Positions 29,238 to 40,774 of a DNA stretch of 64,000 nt are shown one piece after another (position 1 is the stretch's first letter; every line of letters starts with the position of its first letter). A program made the translations under genes and the position numbers. The stretch is from Rhodobacter sp. (GTDB taxonomy: Bacteria; Pseudomonadota; Alphaproteobacteria; Rhodobacterales; Rhodobacteraceae). Where the stretch lies: NCBI GenBank assembly GCA_020250175.1, contig JADCEN010000007.1, positions 1 through 64,000 on the forward strand, written 5' to 3'. The notes under the pieces were generated by a model. That model worked only from the letters and a program-made list of their open reading frames with translations, did no database searches and was not told the origin of the DNA.

Positions 29238-29693
29238 ATGACGACAAAGCTTCGCCCGCGCTTTTGGGAACGCATCCCCTTGAAGAACATGACCCCCGCC
29301 GAATGGGAGGCGGTCTGTGACGGCTGCGGCAAATGCTGCCTGAACAAGATAGAGTTCGAAGACACCGGGGAAATCGCCTTTACCCGTGTCGCCTGCCGTC
29401 TGCTGGATGGCGAAACCTGCCGCTGCACGCAATACGCCGCCCGCCGCCAATATGTTCCCGATTGCGTGCATCTGTCGATGAAAACACTGCCGAAAATCGC
29501 CTATTGGCTGCCCCGGACCTGCGCTTATCGCCTGCTGCACGAAGGCAGGCCGCTGTATGGCTGGCACCCCTTGCTGTCGGGCGATCCGGCCTCGGTGCAC
29601 GAGGCTGGCGCATCGGTGCGCGGCTGGACCGTTTCCGAGTTCGAAATCCCGGAAGAAGACTGGGAAGACCATATCATCGAGGAAACCCCCTGA
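29238..29693 (+). CDS. YcgN-like cysteine-cluster protein
   Basis: 151 residues. RFWERIPLKNMTPAEWEAVC and CDGCGKCCLNK start the family pattern; further cysteines follow in ACRLLDGETCRCTQY, DCVHL and TCAYRLL. This is the UPF0260/YcgN family with a CxxCxxCC cluster that likely binds metal. Function unknown. Its stop overlaps the next start by one base (TGATG). Confidence 0.88.
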   Translation: MTTKLRPRFWERIPLKNMTPAEWEAVCDGCGKCCLNKIEFEDTGEIAFTRVACRLLDGETCRCTQYAARRQYVPDCVHLSMKTLPKIAYWLPRTCAYRLLHEGRPLYGWHPLLSGDPASVHEAGASVRGWTVSEFEIPEEDWEDHIIEETP

Positions 29694-30721
29694 TGTTCTT
29701 TGCGTCTGACAACACCTCGGGTGTTCCGCCGGAAGTGATGGCTGCACTTGCCCGCGCCAACGAAGGCTACATGCCGTCCTATGGCAGCGATCCGATCATG
29801 ACGCGGGTGCGCGACCGCATCCGCGACCTGTTCGAAGCGGCCGAGGCGGCCGTCTTCCTTGTCGCTACGGGCACGGCGGCGAATGCATTGGCCCTGGCCA
29901 TTGCCTGTCCGCCCTGGGGTGCGGTGTTCTGTCACCGCACGGCGCATGTCACCGAAGATGAATGCGGCGCGCCCGAGTTCTTCACCAACGGGGCCAAGCT
30001 GGTTCTGGTAGACGGCCCGCATGGCCGGATGACGCCAGATACCCTGTCTGCCAGCCTGTCGCGCACCGGGGCCAGCGGCGTGCATGGGGTGCAGCGCGGC
30101 TGCCTGACGGTCACCAATGTGACCGAGGCGGGAACCGTCTATACACCGACCGAGGTTGCCGCCCTGACGGCCCTTGCCCGCGCCCGGGGCCTGCCCTGCC
30201 ATATGGACGGCGCGCGTTTTGCCAATGCGCTGGTGGCCACCGGGGCGACCCCGGCAGAGATGACCTGGAAGGCGGGCATCGATATCCTGTCCTTCGGCGG
30301 TACCAAGAACGGGCTGTTGGGGGTCGAGGCGGTGGTGATCTTTGATCCCGCCAAAGCCTGGGAGTTTGAGCTGCGCCGCAAGCGCGGCGGGCACCTGTTT
30401 TCCAAACACCGTTTCCTGTCCGCCCAGATGGAGGCCTATCTGACCGATGACCTCTGGCTGCGCCTGGCCACCCAGGCCAACCGCATGGGCGCGCGGCTGG
30501 CCAAGGGGCTGGCTGCCCTGCCGGGGGCGGGACTGATCCACCCCGTGCAGGCCAACATACTGTTCGGCTGGTTCCCCGCCGCAGGCCACGCCCGCGCCCG
30601 TGCCGCAGGCGCCGCCTATTACGACTGGTCCGGCCCGCCCGACGGTGCTGTCCGCCTCGTCTGTTCCTGGTCCACGACCGAGGCAGATGTGGATGGATTT
30701 CTGGCGCTGGTCGCGGGCTGA
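29693..30721 (+). CDS. Low-specificity threonine aldolase-like PLP enzyme
   Basis: 342 residues. Fold-type I PLP enzyme of the threonine aldolase/beta-eliminating lyase group: FASDNTSGVPPEVMAAL start, GTAANALALA, CHMDGARFANAL, and the PLP lysine in LSFGGTKNG. It would cleave threonine or related beta-hydroxy amino acids to glycine and an aldehyde; substrate stereochemistry cannot be read. Coupled to the YcgN-like gene. Confidence 0.87.
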   Translation: MFFASDNTSGVPPEVMAALARANEGYMPSYGSDPIMTRVRDRIRDLFEAAEAAVFLVATGTAANALALAIACPPWGAVFCHRTAHVTEDECGAPEFFTNGAKLVLVDGPHGRMTPDTLSASLSRTGASGVHGVQRGCLTVTNVTEAGTVYTPTEVAALTALARARGLPCHMDGARFANALVATGATPAEMTWKAGIDILSFGGTKNGLLGVEAVVIFDPAKAWEFELRRKRGGHLFSKHRFLSAQMEAYLTDDLWLRLATQANRMGARLAKGLAALPGAGLIHPVQANILFGWFPAAGHARARAAGAAYYDWSGPPDGAVRLVCSWSTTEADVDGFLALVAG

Positions 30722-30722
30722 C

Positions 30723-31541
30723 TCAGCATCCCGCCAGATGCGCGGCAATCGCCGCCGCCACGATCTGCGGATGGGTGATCGGCACCATATGCCCCGCCCC
30801 CGGCACCGAAAGGCGCGTGGCCTGCGGCAGACGCCGCGCCAGTTCGCTGTGGATGGCGTCGATTACGGGGGGCGAATCGGCACCTTCGATCAGCAGAACC
30901 GGCACGCCGACGGATTCCAGGCGCGGGAAGGCCAGAAGCCCGCCAGTGTCATCGCTGAGTGCCGGTCCCTGCGCCACGATGATGTGAATCCGATCGAGGA
31001 TATAGGTCTGCTGCGCCTCCGGCAGGGTATCGAAGCTGTCGCCCCCGCCCCAGGCCGCATGAAAGGCCGCCGCCGCTTCGGGCCGCCGGCCCTGCCGCAC
31101 CAGGTCTTCAAACGCCCCGTGCCCGGCGGCAAAGGCGGCATAGGCGGGCGCAGCGGCCGCCCGTGCAGCGGCGAAGATCACCGGTTCCACCAGCGTCAGG
31201 CTGCGCACCAGATCGGGCCGCTCCAGCGCCAGGCGCAGCGCCACGGTGCCGCCAAAGGAATGGCCGATCAGGTCAATTGGCCCGCCGCCCCCCAGCCGTT
31301 CGGCAAACTCTGCCGTGATCCGCGTGGTCAGTGTGTGCAGATCACCCTGCCCGTCCCAAACCCCGGACCGGCCATGGCCCGGCTGGTCGAAGGCCGTCAG
31401 GGCCACACCCGGCAGGAACCGGGCCACGCCGGACCAGGCCCCGGCATGGGCCAGGGAACAGTGCAGCGCCAACACCTGACGCGCGTTTCCTTCGCCCCAG
31501 ACCCTGAAAGGGGCCGGGTCAAGCACCACATCACCCTGCAT
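30723..31541 (-). CDS. Alpha/beta hydrolase
   Basis: 272 residues. LALHCSLAHAGAWSGVARFL, GHSFGGTVALRL (nucleophile Ser in G-H-S-F-G), and a C-terminal GAGHMVPITHP with the catalytic His. Esterase, lipase or C-C hydrolase; substrate unknown. It starts in a TGATG overlap with the upstream isomerase gene, so the two probably act together. One base separates its end from the convergent aldolase gene. Confidence 0.87.
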   Translation of the reverse strand: MQGDVVLDPAPFRVWGEGNARQVLALHCSLAHAGAWSGVARFLPGVALTAFDQPGHGRSGVWDGQGDLHTLTTRITAEFAERLGGGGPIDLIGHSFGGTVALRLALERPDLVRSLTLVEPVIFAAARAAAAPAYAAFAAGHGAFEDLVRQGRRPEAAAAFHAAWGGGDSFDTLPEAQQTYILDRIHIIVAQGPALSDDTGGLLAFPRLESVGVPVLLIEGADSPPVIDAIHSELARRLPQATRLSVPGAGHMVPITHPQIVAAAIAAHLAGC

Positions 31542-32137
31542 CACAGTTTTCCGGACAGATGAAGGTCAAGATCGTCCAGCCGGTCCTGCCCCCAGAACAT
31601 TTCGGGTCCGGTCAAGTAGAACGGCACACCAAAGACGCCGCGCGCCACCGCCTCTTCCAGATTGGCGCCATAGGCTTCGGCGGCACTCAACATGCCGCGG
31701 TCTGCCACTTTGGGGTCAAACCCGTGCGCCGCCAGCAGGTCCGAAATCACTTCGGCATCCGCAATATCCCGTTCCTCAGCCCAAAGCGCGCGGGCAATGC
31801 CATGCACCAGCCCGGCCAGATCACCACCCCCGGCCTTTGCCGCGGCCAGAATGGCATAGGACGATGGCGCAGGATTGACCGGCCAGTACAGCGGTTTCAG
31901 ATGGATCGGCAGCCCCGCCTTTGCGGCCTGCCGCCGCATCTCCTGCAGCCGGTAGGCCTTGCGGCTGTCATGCCGGTCGGCCAGCACCAGCCCGCCGGTG
32001 CGGGGAAACAAAGCCGCAGGATCAAGCGGCCGGTAGGCAATCGTCGCCCCGTGCCGGGCTGCGATGGCTTCCAGCCGCTGCCCGGCGATGTAGACCCAAG
32101 GTGACACCGTGGCGAAAAAGTAATCGATCTGCGCCAA
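31541..32137 (-). CDS. 2-hydroxychromene-2-carboxylate isomerase family (DsbA-like)
   Basis: 198 residues. [35 protein letters not shown] and [20 protein letters not shown] match the glutathione-dependent HCCA isomerase/kappa-GST family. I place the start at TTG (32137): it has AGGGGG about 6 bases upstream, and upstream in-frame sequence shows no family similarity. In related bacteria the enzyme serves aromatic-compound breakdown; here it is coupled to an alpha/beta hydrolase. Confidence 0.82.
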   Translation of the reverse strand: MAQIDYFFATVSPWVYIAGQRLEAIAARHGATIAYRPLDPAALFPRTGGLVLADRHDSRKAYRLQEMRRQAAKAGLPIHLKPLYWPVNPAPSSYAILAAAKAGGGDLAGLVHGIARALWAEERDIADAEVISDLLAAHGFDPKVADRGMLSAAEAYGANLEEAVARGVFGVPFYLTGPEMFWGQDRLDDLDLHLSGKL

Positions 32138-32242
32138 GCTGGCCCCCTGCCCATCGCTGCGGTTCCCATCGACCCTAACCGGGTGATAAGCGGTGTCAAC
32201 GCCACGAATCCGCGGCCCCACGCCGCGCTCAGGGACCAGATA

Positions 32243-33259
32243 ATGCGCGCCATGACCGAACCCAAGCTGATTTCCGGCAATGCCAACCTGTCGCTTGCCA
32301 AATCCATAGCCCGGCGGATGTCGATGCACCGGGGCATGTCGGTCAGGCTGGTGGACGCACGGGTCGAACGGTTCAACGATCAGGAGATCTTTGTCGAGGT
32401 GTTCGAGAATGTCCGGGGCGAGGATATGTTCATCATTCAGCCCACCTCGAACCCGGCCAATGACAACCTGATGGAGTTGCTGATCATCACCGATGCCCTG
32501 CGCCGGTCATCGGCGGCGCGCATCACCGCCGTGATCCCGTACTTCGGCTATGCCCGGCAGGACCGGCGCGCCAAGGCCCGCACGCCGATCAGCGCCAAGC
32601 TGGTGGCGAACCTGCTGACCGAAGCCGGGGTGGAACGCATTCTGACGCTGGACCTGCACGCCACCCAGATTCAGGGCTTCTTCGACATTCCGGTTGACAA
32701 CCTTTATGCCGCCCCGGTGTTCGCGCTGGATATCGAGCATCATTTCAGGAACCGCATGGGCGATCTGATGGTGGTCTCGCCTGACGTGGGCGGCGTGGGC
32801 CGCGCGCGCGAACTGGCAACGCGGATCAACGCGCCGCTGGCCATTGTGGACAAACGCCGTGAAAAGGCGGGCGAAGTGGCCGAGATGACTGTGATCGGCT
32901 CGGTCGAGGGCAAGACCTGCATCATCGTCGATGACATCTGCGACACCGCCGGCACGCTGTCAAAGGCGGCCGAGGTGCTGATGGAGAACGGTGCTGTCGA
33001 GGTACACAGCTATATCACCCATGGCGTGCTGTCCGGCCCGGCGGTGGAACGGATTCAGAATTCGGTGATGAAAAGCCTGGTCATTACCGACAGCATCGAA
33101 CCCACCGACCTGGTGCGCGGCGCTCCCAACATCCGCATCGTGCCCACTGCCCCGATGTTTGCCCAGGCGATCCTGAACATCTGGAACGGCACCAGCGTAT
33201 CGTCGCTGTTTGATACCGATACCCTGGTGCCGATCTATGAAGGCATGTATTCGCGGTAG
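32243..33259 (+). CDS. prs: Ribose-phosphate pyrophosphokinase
   Basis: 338 residues. [40 protein letters not shown], the PRPP loop [14 protein letters not shown] and [16 protein letters not shown] are class I PRPP synthetase signatures. Makes PRPP from ribose 5-phosphate and ATP for nucleotide, histidine and tryptophan synthesis. The ATG at 32243 suits the AGGGA about 7 bases upstream; an ATG three codons later is also possible. Confidence 0.96.
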   Translation: MRAMTEPKLISGNANLSLAKSIARRMSMHRGMSVRLVDARVERFNDQEIFVEVFENVRGEDMFIIQPTSNPANDNLMELLIITDALRRSSAARITAVIPYFGYARQDRRAKARTPISAKLVANLLTEAGVERILTLDLHATQIQGFFDIPVDNLYAAPVFALDIEHHFRNRMGDLMVVSPDVGGVGRARELATRINAPLAIVDKRREKAGEVAEMTVIGSVEGKTCIIVDDICDTAGTLSKAAEVLMENGAVEVHSYITHGVLSGPAVERIQNSVMKSLVITDSIEPTDLVRGAPNIRIVPTAPMFAQAILNIWNGTSVSSLFDTDTLVPIYEGMYSR

Positions 33260-33278
33260 GCTGCCCTGATGCTTACTT

Positions 33279-33490
33279 CTCTTGCCTGATTTGACCCCAG
33301 TCGAGTCGGGGCACTGCCCCGACGGCCGCGCCCGACCGCCCCCCAGGCGGGCGCAATGCGCCCACCCGGCGGTCAGACGCGTCCTGACCAAACCGTCGGA
33401 CAAGCTGATCGCCTCTTGCCTGCGGGCTTCCGCCCTTCGGCAATCGGACCCGGCGAACGTCCACCGGACGTTCGCTTTCGGGTCCTCTGG
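33279..33490 (-). repeat. Structured repeat, copy 2 (multi-hairpin, RNA-like)
   Basis: Read on the minus strand it begins CCAGAGGACC and ends GGGTCAAATC-N3-CAAGAG like copy 1 (182-378). Stem A: GGACCC/GGGTCC (33485-33480 with 33451-33446) enclosing a 10-bp stem (33475-33466/33462-33453) with a three-base loop. Stem B: TTGCC (33443-33439), GGGC, loop GGAA, GCCC, GGCAA (33420-33416). Stem C: 33381-33368 with 33340-33327, capped by 33366-33358 with 33354-33346. The sequence GATTGCCGAAGGGC is shared exactly with copy 1. It lies 40 bases beyond the atp terminator, in the same direction as the atp genes. Confidence 0.75.
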
Positions 33491-33530
33491 GTGCCCGGTC
33501 GCGCCTCTGTGCCACAATCCCCCACGCCCA

Positions 33531-33561
33531 AAACAAAAAGGGCCCCGGTTCCCCGAGGCCC
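33531..33561 (-). terminator. Terminator of the atp operon
   Basis: GGGCC (33540-33544) pairs with GGCCC (33557-33561), with an inner CGG/CCG and one mismatch. Read on the minus strand the stem is followed by CTTTTTGTTTT. It lies 23 bases past the atpC stop. Confidence 0.85.
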
Positions 33562-33584
33562 TTCCTTTCAATGTCCTGCGAAAC

Positions 33585-33983
33585 TCAGTGCCCGGCAGCC
33601 GTCTTCAGCACCAGCATGTCATTCACCAGCTTATCCGCCGTATCCCGATCTTCCGGCAGGGACATCGCCGCCAGCGACCGCGCCTCGTCAATCATCTTGT
33701 CCAGCAGCGTCCCCGTCAATTCCTCGACCGGAATGGCACTTTCCGCCAGAACCGAAACGCTGGCGGCGGTGATTTCGGCAAAACCGCCGGTCACGGCAAA
33801 GGCGCGCACGCCATTCGCGCCCACGGCCCGGACAATGCCCGGGCGCAGCGTGGTTATGGTTGCCTCATGGCCTGCCATCGCCGTCAGATCGCCTGCGGTT
33901 CCGGGTATGCCCACCTCGGTCACGGCAAAAGAGGCAAGCCTCCGTTCCGGTGACACCAGGTCGAATTGCAGCGTGCCTGCCAT
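33585..33983 (-). CDS. atpC: F1F0 ATP synthase epsilon subunit
   Basis: 132 residues. An N-terminal beta-sandwich (LQFDLVSPERRLAS, VGIPGTAGDLTAMAGH) and a short C-terminal helical part rich in Leu/Asp. Links the gamma shaft to the c-ring and can inhibit hydrolysis. Last gene of the F1 operon, 9 bases after atpD. Confidence 0.95.
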   Translation of the reverse strand: MAGTLQFDLVSPERRLASFAVTEVGIPGTAGDLTAMAGHEATITTLRPGIVRAVGANGVRAFAVTGGFAEITAASVSVLAESAIPVEELTGTLLDKMIDEARSLAAMSLPEDRDTADKLVNDMLVLKTAAGH

Positions 33984-33992
33984 GATGCCCCC

Positions 33993-35468
<1,476 letters not shown>

Positions 35469-35714
35469 TTATGCTTCGATCAGGTCCAGACGGCGTTCGA
35501 TGCGGCCGACCCGCTCTTCCAGCCGATCAAGCCGACGGTTAGTTGACGCAATTTGCACTTCCAGGTTGCCGATGTGCGAAATGACTTGCCCCATCTGGCT
35601 TTCCATTACCGTCATCCGGACTTTCATATCCCCGATGTCAGCTTCTATCCGTTGCAGTTGCCCCTGCATCCGCTTGAGCAGCTCGTAGGTCAGGCTGGCC
35701 ACATCCTCTGCCAC
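35469..35714 (-). CDS. Small coiled-coil protein inside the atp operon
   Basis: 81 residues, almost wholly helical with a heptad pattern (LLKRMQGQLQRIEADIGDM, then LEVQIASTNRRLDRLEERV and IERRLDL). It has no signal peptide, membrane segment, Cys or His cluster. It sits between atpG (one base away) and atpD (42 bases), so it is transcribed with the F1 genes. From memory, an extra unknown frame in this gamma-beta position has been reported in the atp operon of a related Rhodobacter species; I cannot confirm homology here. Role unknown; an assembly or regulatory factor for F1 is one guess. Confidence 0.75.
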   Translation of the reverse strand: MAEDVASLTYELLKRMQGQLQRIEADIGDMKVRMTVMESQMGQVISHIGNLEVQIASTNRRLDRLEERVGRIERRLDLIEA

Positions 35715-35715
35715 G

Positions 35716-36582
35716 TTACAGCGCCTCCGCGCCCGAGATGATCTCGATCAGTTCCTTGGTGATCGCCGCCTGACGCGACCGGTTGTACTGGATGGTCAGC
35801 CGGTTGATCATGTCGCCCGCGTTGCGGGTCGCATTGTCCATGGCACTTTGACGCGCCCCCTGTTCCGACGCGCCGTTTTCCAGCAGGGCGGTGAAAACCT
35901 GCGTCGCCACGTTGCGCGGCAGAAGGTCGGCCAGAATGCCTTCCTCGCTGGGCTCATAATCGTAAAGCGCCGAAGTCGCTGCCCCCCCGAACAGGGCCGG
36001 GATCACCTGCTGCGCGGTCGGTATCTGGCTGATCACCGACTGGAAGCGGTTGAAGAACAAGGTCGCCACGTCAAACTCGCCGGCATCGAACCGGGCCAGA
36101 ATGTCACGGGCAATGCCCTGCGCGTCGACATAGCCGATGCGCTTGACTGCCGACAGATCGACATGGCCGACGAAATGCTGCGACAGGTCGCGGCGCAGCT
36201 GTTCGCGGCCCTTGCGGCCCACGGTCAGGATTTTCACCGTCTTGCCTTTGGCCAGCAGCGCCTGCGCATGGCTGCGGGCAAGCCGCGCGATGGACGAGTT
36301 GAAGCCGCCGCACAACCCGCGCTCTGCCGTCATCACCACCAGCAGATGCACGCGGTCGTCGCCCGTTCCGGCCAGCAGCCGGGGGGCCTGATCGCTTCCG
36401 CTGACCGACGCGGCAAGCCCGGTCATGACGGCATTCATCCGCTCTGCATAGGGGCGCGCCGCCACGGCAGCCTCTTGGGCGCGGCGCAGCTTGGCCGCGG
36501 CAACCATCTGCATCGCCTTCGTGATCTTCCGCGTGTTCTTGACGCTTCCGATCCGGTTCTTCAGGTCCTTCAGGCTGGGCAT
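35716..36582 (-). CDS. atpG: F1F0 ATP synthase gamma subunit
   Basis: 288 residues. [20 protein letters not shown] at the N-terminus and the C-terminal helix ([20 protein letters not shown], then [21 protein letters not shown]) form the rotating coiled coil. Central shaft of the enzyme. It follows atpA by 22 bases. Confidence 0.97.
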   Translation of the reverse strand: MPSLKDLKNRIGSVKNTRKITKAMQMVAAAKLRRAQEAAVAARPYAERMNAVMTGLAASVSGSDQAPRLLAGTGDDRVHLLVVMTAERGLCGGFNSSIARLARSHAQALLAKGKTVKILTVGRKGREQLRRDLSQHFVGHVDLSAVKRIGYVDAQGIARDILARFDAGEFDVATLFFNRFQSVISQIPTAQQVIPALFGGAATSALYDYEPSEEGILADLLPRNVATQVFTALLENGASEQGARQSAMDNATRNAGDMINRLTIQYNRSRQAAITKELIEIISGAEAL

Positions 36583-36604
36583 CTACCGGCTCCTTGCCAC
36601 GCCG

Positions 36605-38142
<1,538 letters not shown>

Positions 38143-38143
<1 letters not shown>

Positions 38144-38703
38144 TATCCGACCTCTTTCATTGCATTCTTGAGTGCCGCAAGCTTCGCACGGATCGACGTG
38201 TCGATCATCGTCGAGCCCAGTTTCACGACCAGTCCGCCAATCAGGCTTGCGTCGACGGTTGTCTTCAACGTCACGTCCTTGCCGGCGCGCGCCTTCAGCG
38301 TCGCCACAAGCTGGGCGGTCTGCTCGGCGTTCAGCGGCACCGCCGAGACGACATCTGCCGTCACCTCGCCCTTTTCGGCGGCGATGCGGGCGCGCAATTC
38401 GCTGATCAGCTGCGGCAGCACGAACAGACGGCGCTTGGTGGCCATCAGGCGCAGCGTATTCGTCATCAGCGCGGAAAGCTTCATCCGGGCGGCAACCGCG
38501 GAAATCGCATTGCCCTGATCTTCGCGTGACACCATGGGCGAGGCGATCATCCCGCGCAGATCGGCGCTTTCTGCCAGTGCCGCATCAAGCGCGTCGACAT
38601 CCGCCGCCAGCGCTGCCAGCGCCCCGCCGTCCATCGCAAGCTCGAACACAGCCGAAGCATAGCGACCGGCAATCCCCGTGGAAATCGAAGCTGGTTCTGA
38701 CAC
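38143..38703 (-). CDS. atpH: F1F0 ATP synthase delta subunit
   Basis: 186 residues. [14 protein letters not shown] at the N-terminus and [19 protein letters not shown] near the C-terminus are OSCP/delta signatures. The start is GTG at 38703: it has GGAAGGG about 6 bases upstream and gives the family's normal length. First gene of the F1 operon; the F0 genes are not in the window, as in other Rhodobacterales with split F1 and F0 operons. Confidence 0.94.
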
Positions 38704-38967
38704 GTCAACCCTTCCACTGTTCTGGCCCTGCTTCCTGTCCGACCTTTGTGCAGGACAAGAGCCCCTCATGGCGCACACTGCCGCGTGCGTCTTTATTTTG
38801 GCGGGGTGTAGCAGAGGTGCCGAAACGCTGCAACCGTCAAGGTCACGTCAATGAGAGGGGCCGGAGCCTTGAAAAACAGGGGTTCCCCGCGCTTTGGGGC
38901 AGATGCGACGCTTTGGCACCGCTGCGTTGCGGCAAGGGCCGCGCCCGCATGCGGGGAAGGCCGTGAA

Positions 38968-39747
38968 TCACCCCGGCCCGGCGCTTGGGCCCGTGTCCGG
39001 CAGGTGCGGGGTTGGCACCGGTGCAGGCAAGCCTTCCAGGACGCGCAGCGGCCGGCGCACCACGTCGCGCAGGCCGGGCCGCGTCGGGGCATAGGTCTGT
39101 TTGGATGCCTCTACCACCAGCACGCCCCCCGCCACCCAGGGCACCACCCGCCGCCCGGTCCCGTCCCAGAAATCCGCCGTCCGCAGCCAGAAGCGCCGGT
39201 TCGACGGCGGGACGAACAGCGTTGACTGGCTGCGCTCCGGTGTAAAGCCATGGTGTTTCAGCAGGGCTTCCAGCTGCGACATCGAATAGGGGCGGCCAAA
39301 GCCGAAGGGCGTGCCATCCGCCCGCGCCCACAGGCCGGACCGGTTTGGCACCACAAACAGCGCCCGCCCGCCCGGCCCCAGGACGCGGCTGCATTCATCC
39401 AGCAATGCCGCCGGATGCCCGGATGTTTCCAGCCCGTGCATCACCACCAGCCTGTCGACAAACCCGGTCGAGATCGGCCAGTGCGTTTCCTCGCACAGGA
39501 CTGACACGTTTTCCATCCCGGCGGGCCAGGGCATCACCCCCTGCTGGCCGGGCATCAGCCCCACAATGCGGCGCGCCTCTGCCAGATAAGGAAGAAGCAC
39601 CGGAACGGCAAAGCCGAACCCCACCACCGTTTGGCCCCGGGCATCGGGCCAGGTTTTCGCAACGGTATCCCGGATCGCCCGCTGCGCCACCCGTCCAAGC
39701 TGGGTCCGGTAGTAGAAATTGCGCAGTTCGACCACGTCAAGGTGCAT
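38968..39747 (-). CDS. SAM-dependent methyltransferase
   Basis: 259 residues. A class I methyltransferase of the Methyltransf_11 kind: [15 protein letters not shown] replaces the usual glycine-rich loop, [13 protein letters not shown] and [14 protein letters not shown] follow in the expected order. The ATG at 39747 has GAGGGG about 9 bases upstream. In many alphaproteobacteria this type of gene lies next to gloB, as here. Substrate unknown. Confidence 0.82.
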   Translation of the reverse strand: MHLDVVELRNFYYRTQLGRVAQRAIRDTVAKTWPDARGQTVVGFGFAVPVLLPYLAEARRIVGLMPGQQGVMPWPAGMENVSVLCEETHWPISTGFVDRLVVMHGLETSGHPAALLDECSRVLGPGGRALFVVPNRSGLWARADGTPFGFGRPYSMSQLEALLKHHGFTPERSQSTLFVPPSNRRFWLRTADFWDGTGRRVVPWVAGGVLVVEASKQTYAPTRPGLRDVVRRPLRVLEGLPAPVPTPHLPDTGPSAGPG

Positions 39748-39811
39748 TGCGATCGGACCCCTCAAGGACGATTGTCGTGGCAGAGATATAGGCAAACAAA
39801 GGCGAAACACC

Positions 39812-40594
39812 ATGCCGCTTGACCTTGTGACCATCCCCTGCCTGTCGGACAATTACGCCTTCCTGATCCACGATGCCGAAAGCGGCGATACCGCCGTCAT
39901 CGACGTGCCCGAGGCAGCGCCCATTCTGGCGGCCCTGCGCCAGCGGGGCTGGACCCTGTCGCAGATTCTGCTGACCCATCACCACGCCGATCACATTCAG
40001 GGTGTTGCGGACCTGCGGGCGGCCACCGGCGCAAGGGTTGCGGGGAACGCCGCCGATGCGCACCGCCTGCCGCCCCTGGACCTTGCCTTGCAGGAAGGCC
40101 AGACGGTGCAGGTGGGCACAGAAGCCGGAACGGTCATCGACGTTTCCGGTCACACCCTTGGTCATGTCGCCTTTCACTTTCCGGCGTCGGCCCTTGTGTT
40201 CACGGCCGACAGCCTGATGGCCTGCGGTTGCGGACGGCTGTTCGAAGGCACCGGCCCGCAGATGTGGACCAGCCTGTCAAAACTGGCACAGCTGCCCCCG
40301 GAAACGCTGGTCTGTTCGGGTCATGAATACACGGCTTCGAACGCGTGCTTTGCCCTGTCCCTTGATCCCGACAATCCGGCGCTTATCTCTCGCGCTGAGG
40401 CGATAGCAGAGGCGCGGCGCAGGGGGCAGCCAACCGTCCCCTCGCGCCTGTCTGACGAGCTTGCGACAAACCCGTTTCTGCGGGCAGGTCACCCGCAGAT
40501 GAAGGCCCGCCTTGGCCTTGCCGATGCCTCTGACGCGGCGGTCTTTACCGAAATACGCGCCCGCAAGGACCGTTTTCCGGCAAACGTTCCCTGA
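39812..40594 (+). CDS. gloB: Hydroxyacylglutathione hydrolase (glyoxalase II)
   Basis: 260 residues. Metallo-beta-lactamase fold with the metal motif [10 protein letters not shown], then [28 protein letters not shown] and [10 protein letters not shown]. Hydrolyses S-lactoylglutathione to lactate in methylglyoxal detoxification. Divergent from the methyltransferase gene. Confidence 0.95.
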   Translation: MPLDLVTIPCLSDNYAFLIHDAESGDTAVIDVPEAAPILAALRQRGWTLSQILLTHHHADHIQGVADLRAATGARVAGNAADAHRLPPLDLALQEGQTVQVGTEAGTVIDVSGHTLGHVAFHFPASALVFTADSLMACGCGRLFEGTGPQMWTSLSKLAQLPPETLVCSGHEYTASNACFALSLDPDNPALISRAEAIAEARRRGQPTVPSRLSDELATNPFLRAGHPQMKARLGLADASDAAVFTEIRARKDRFPANVP

Positions 40595-40774
40595 TGCGGT
40601 CGGACTTCGGCGGAAAGCGATCACTTTTTGCCGATATGCCGAAGGAAACGGCAGCCGGACCGAAAAAGAACTTGAAGGTCGGCAAAGAAAACCGAACTTT
40701 AAACCCAAGAGGCTATGGTCAGGACGGGGCACGGGAAACCTCTTCCGGCCCTGATGAAACAGGAGCACCTTCAC

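Larger units (their letters stand above)
33260..33584. other. 325-bp gene-free stretch between prs and atpC
   Basis: The two genes converge. The stretch holds structured repeat copy 2 (33279-33490) and the atp operon terminator (33531-33561). No separate prs terminator is evident, and no coding frame has recognisable similarity. Confidence 0.7.
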
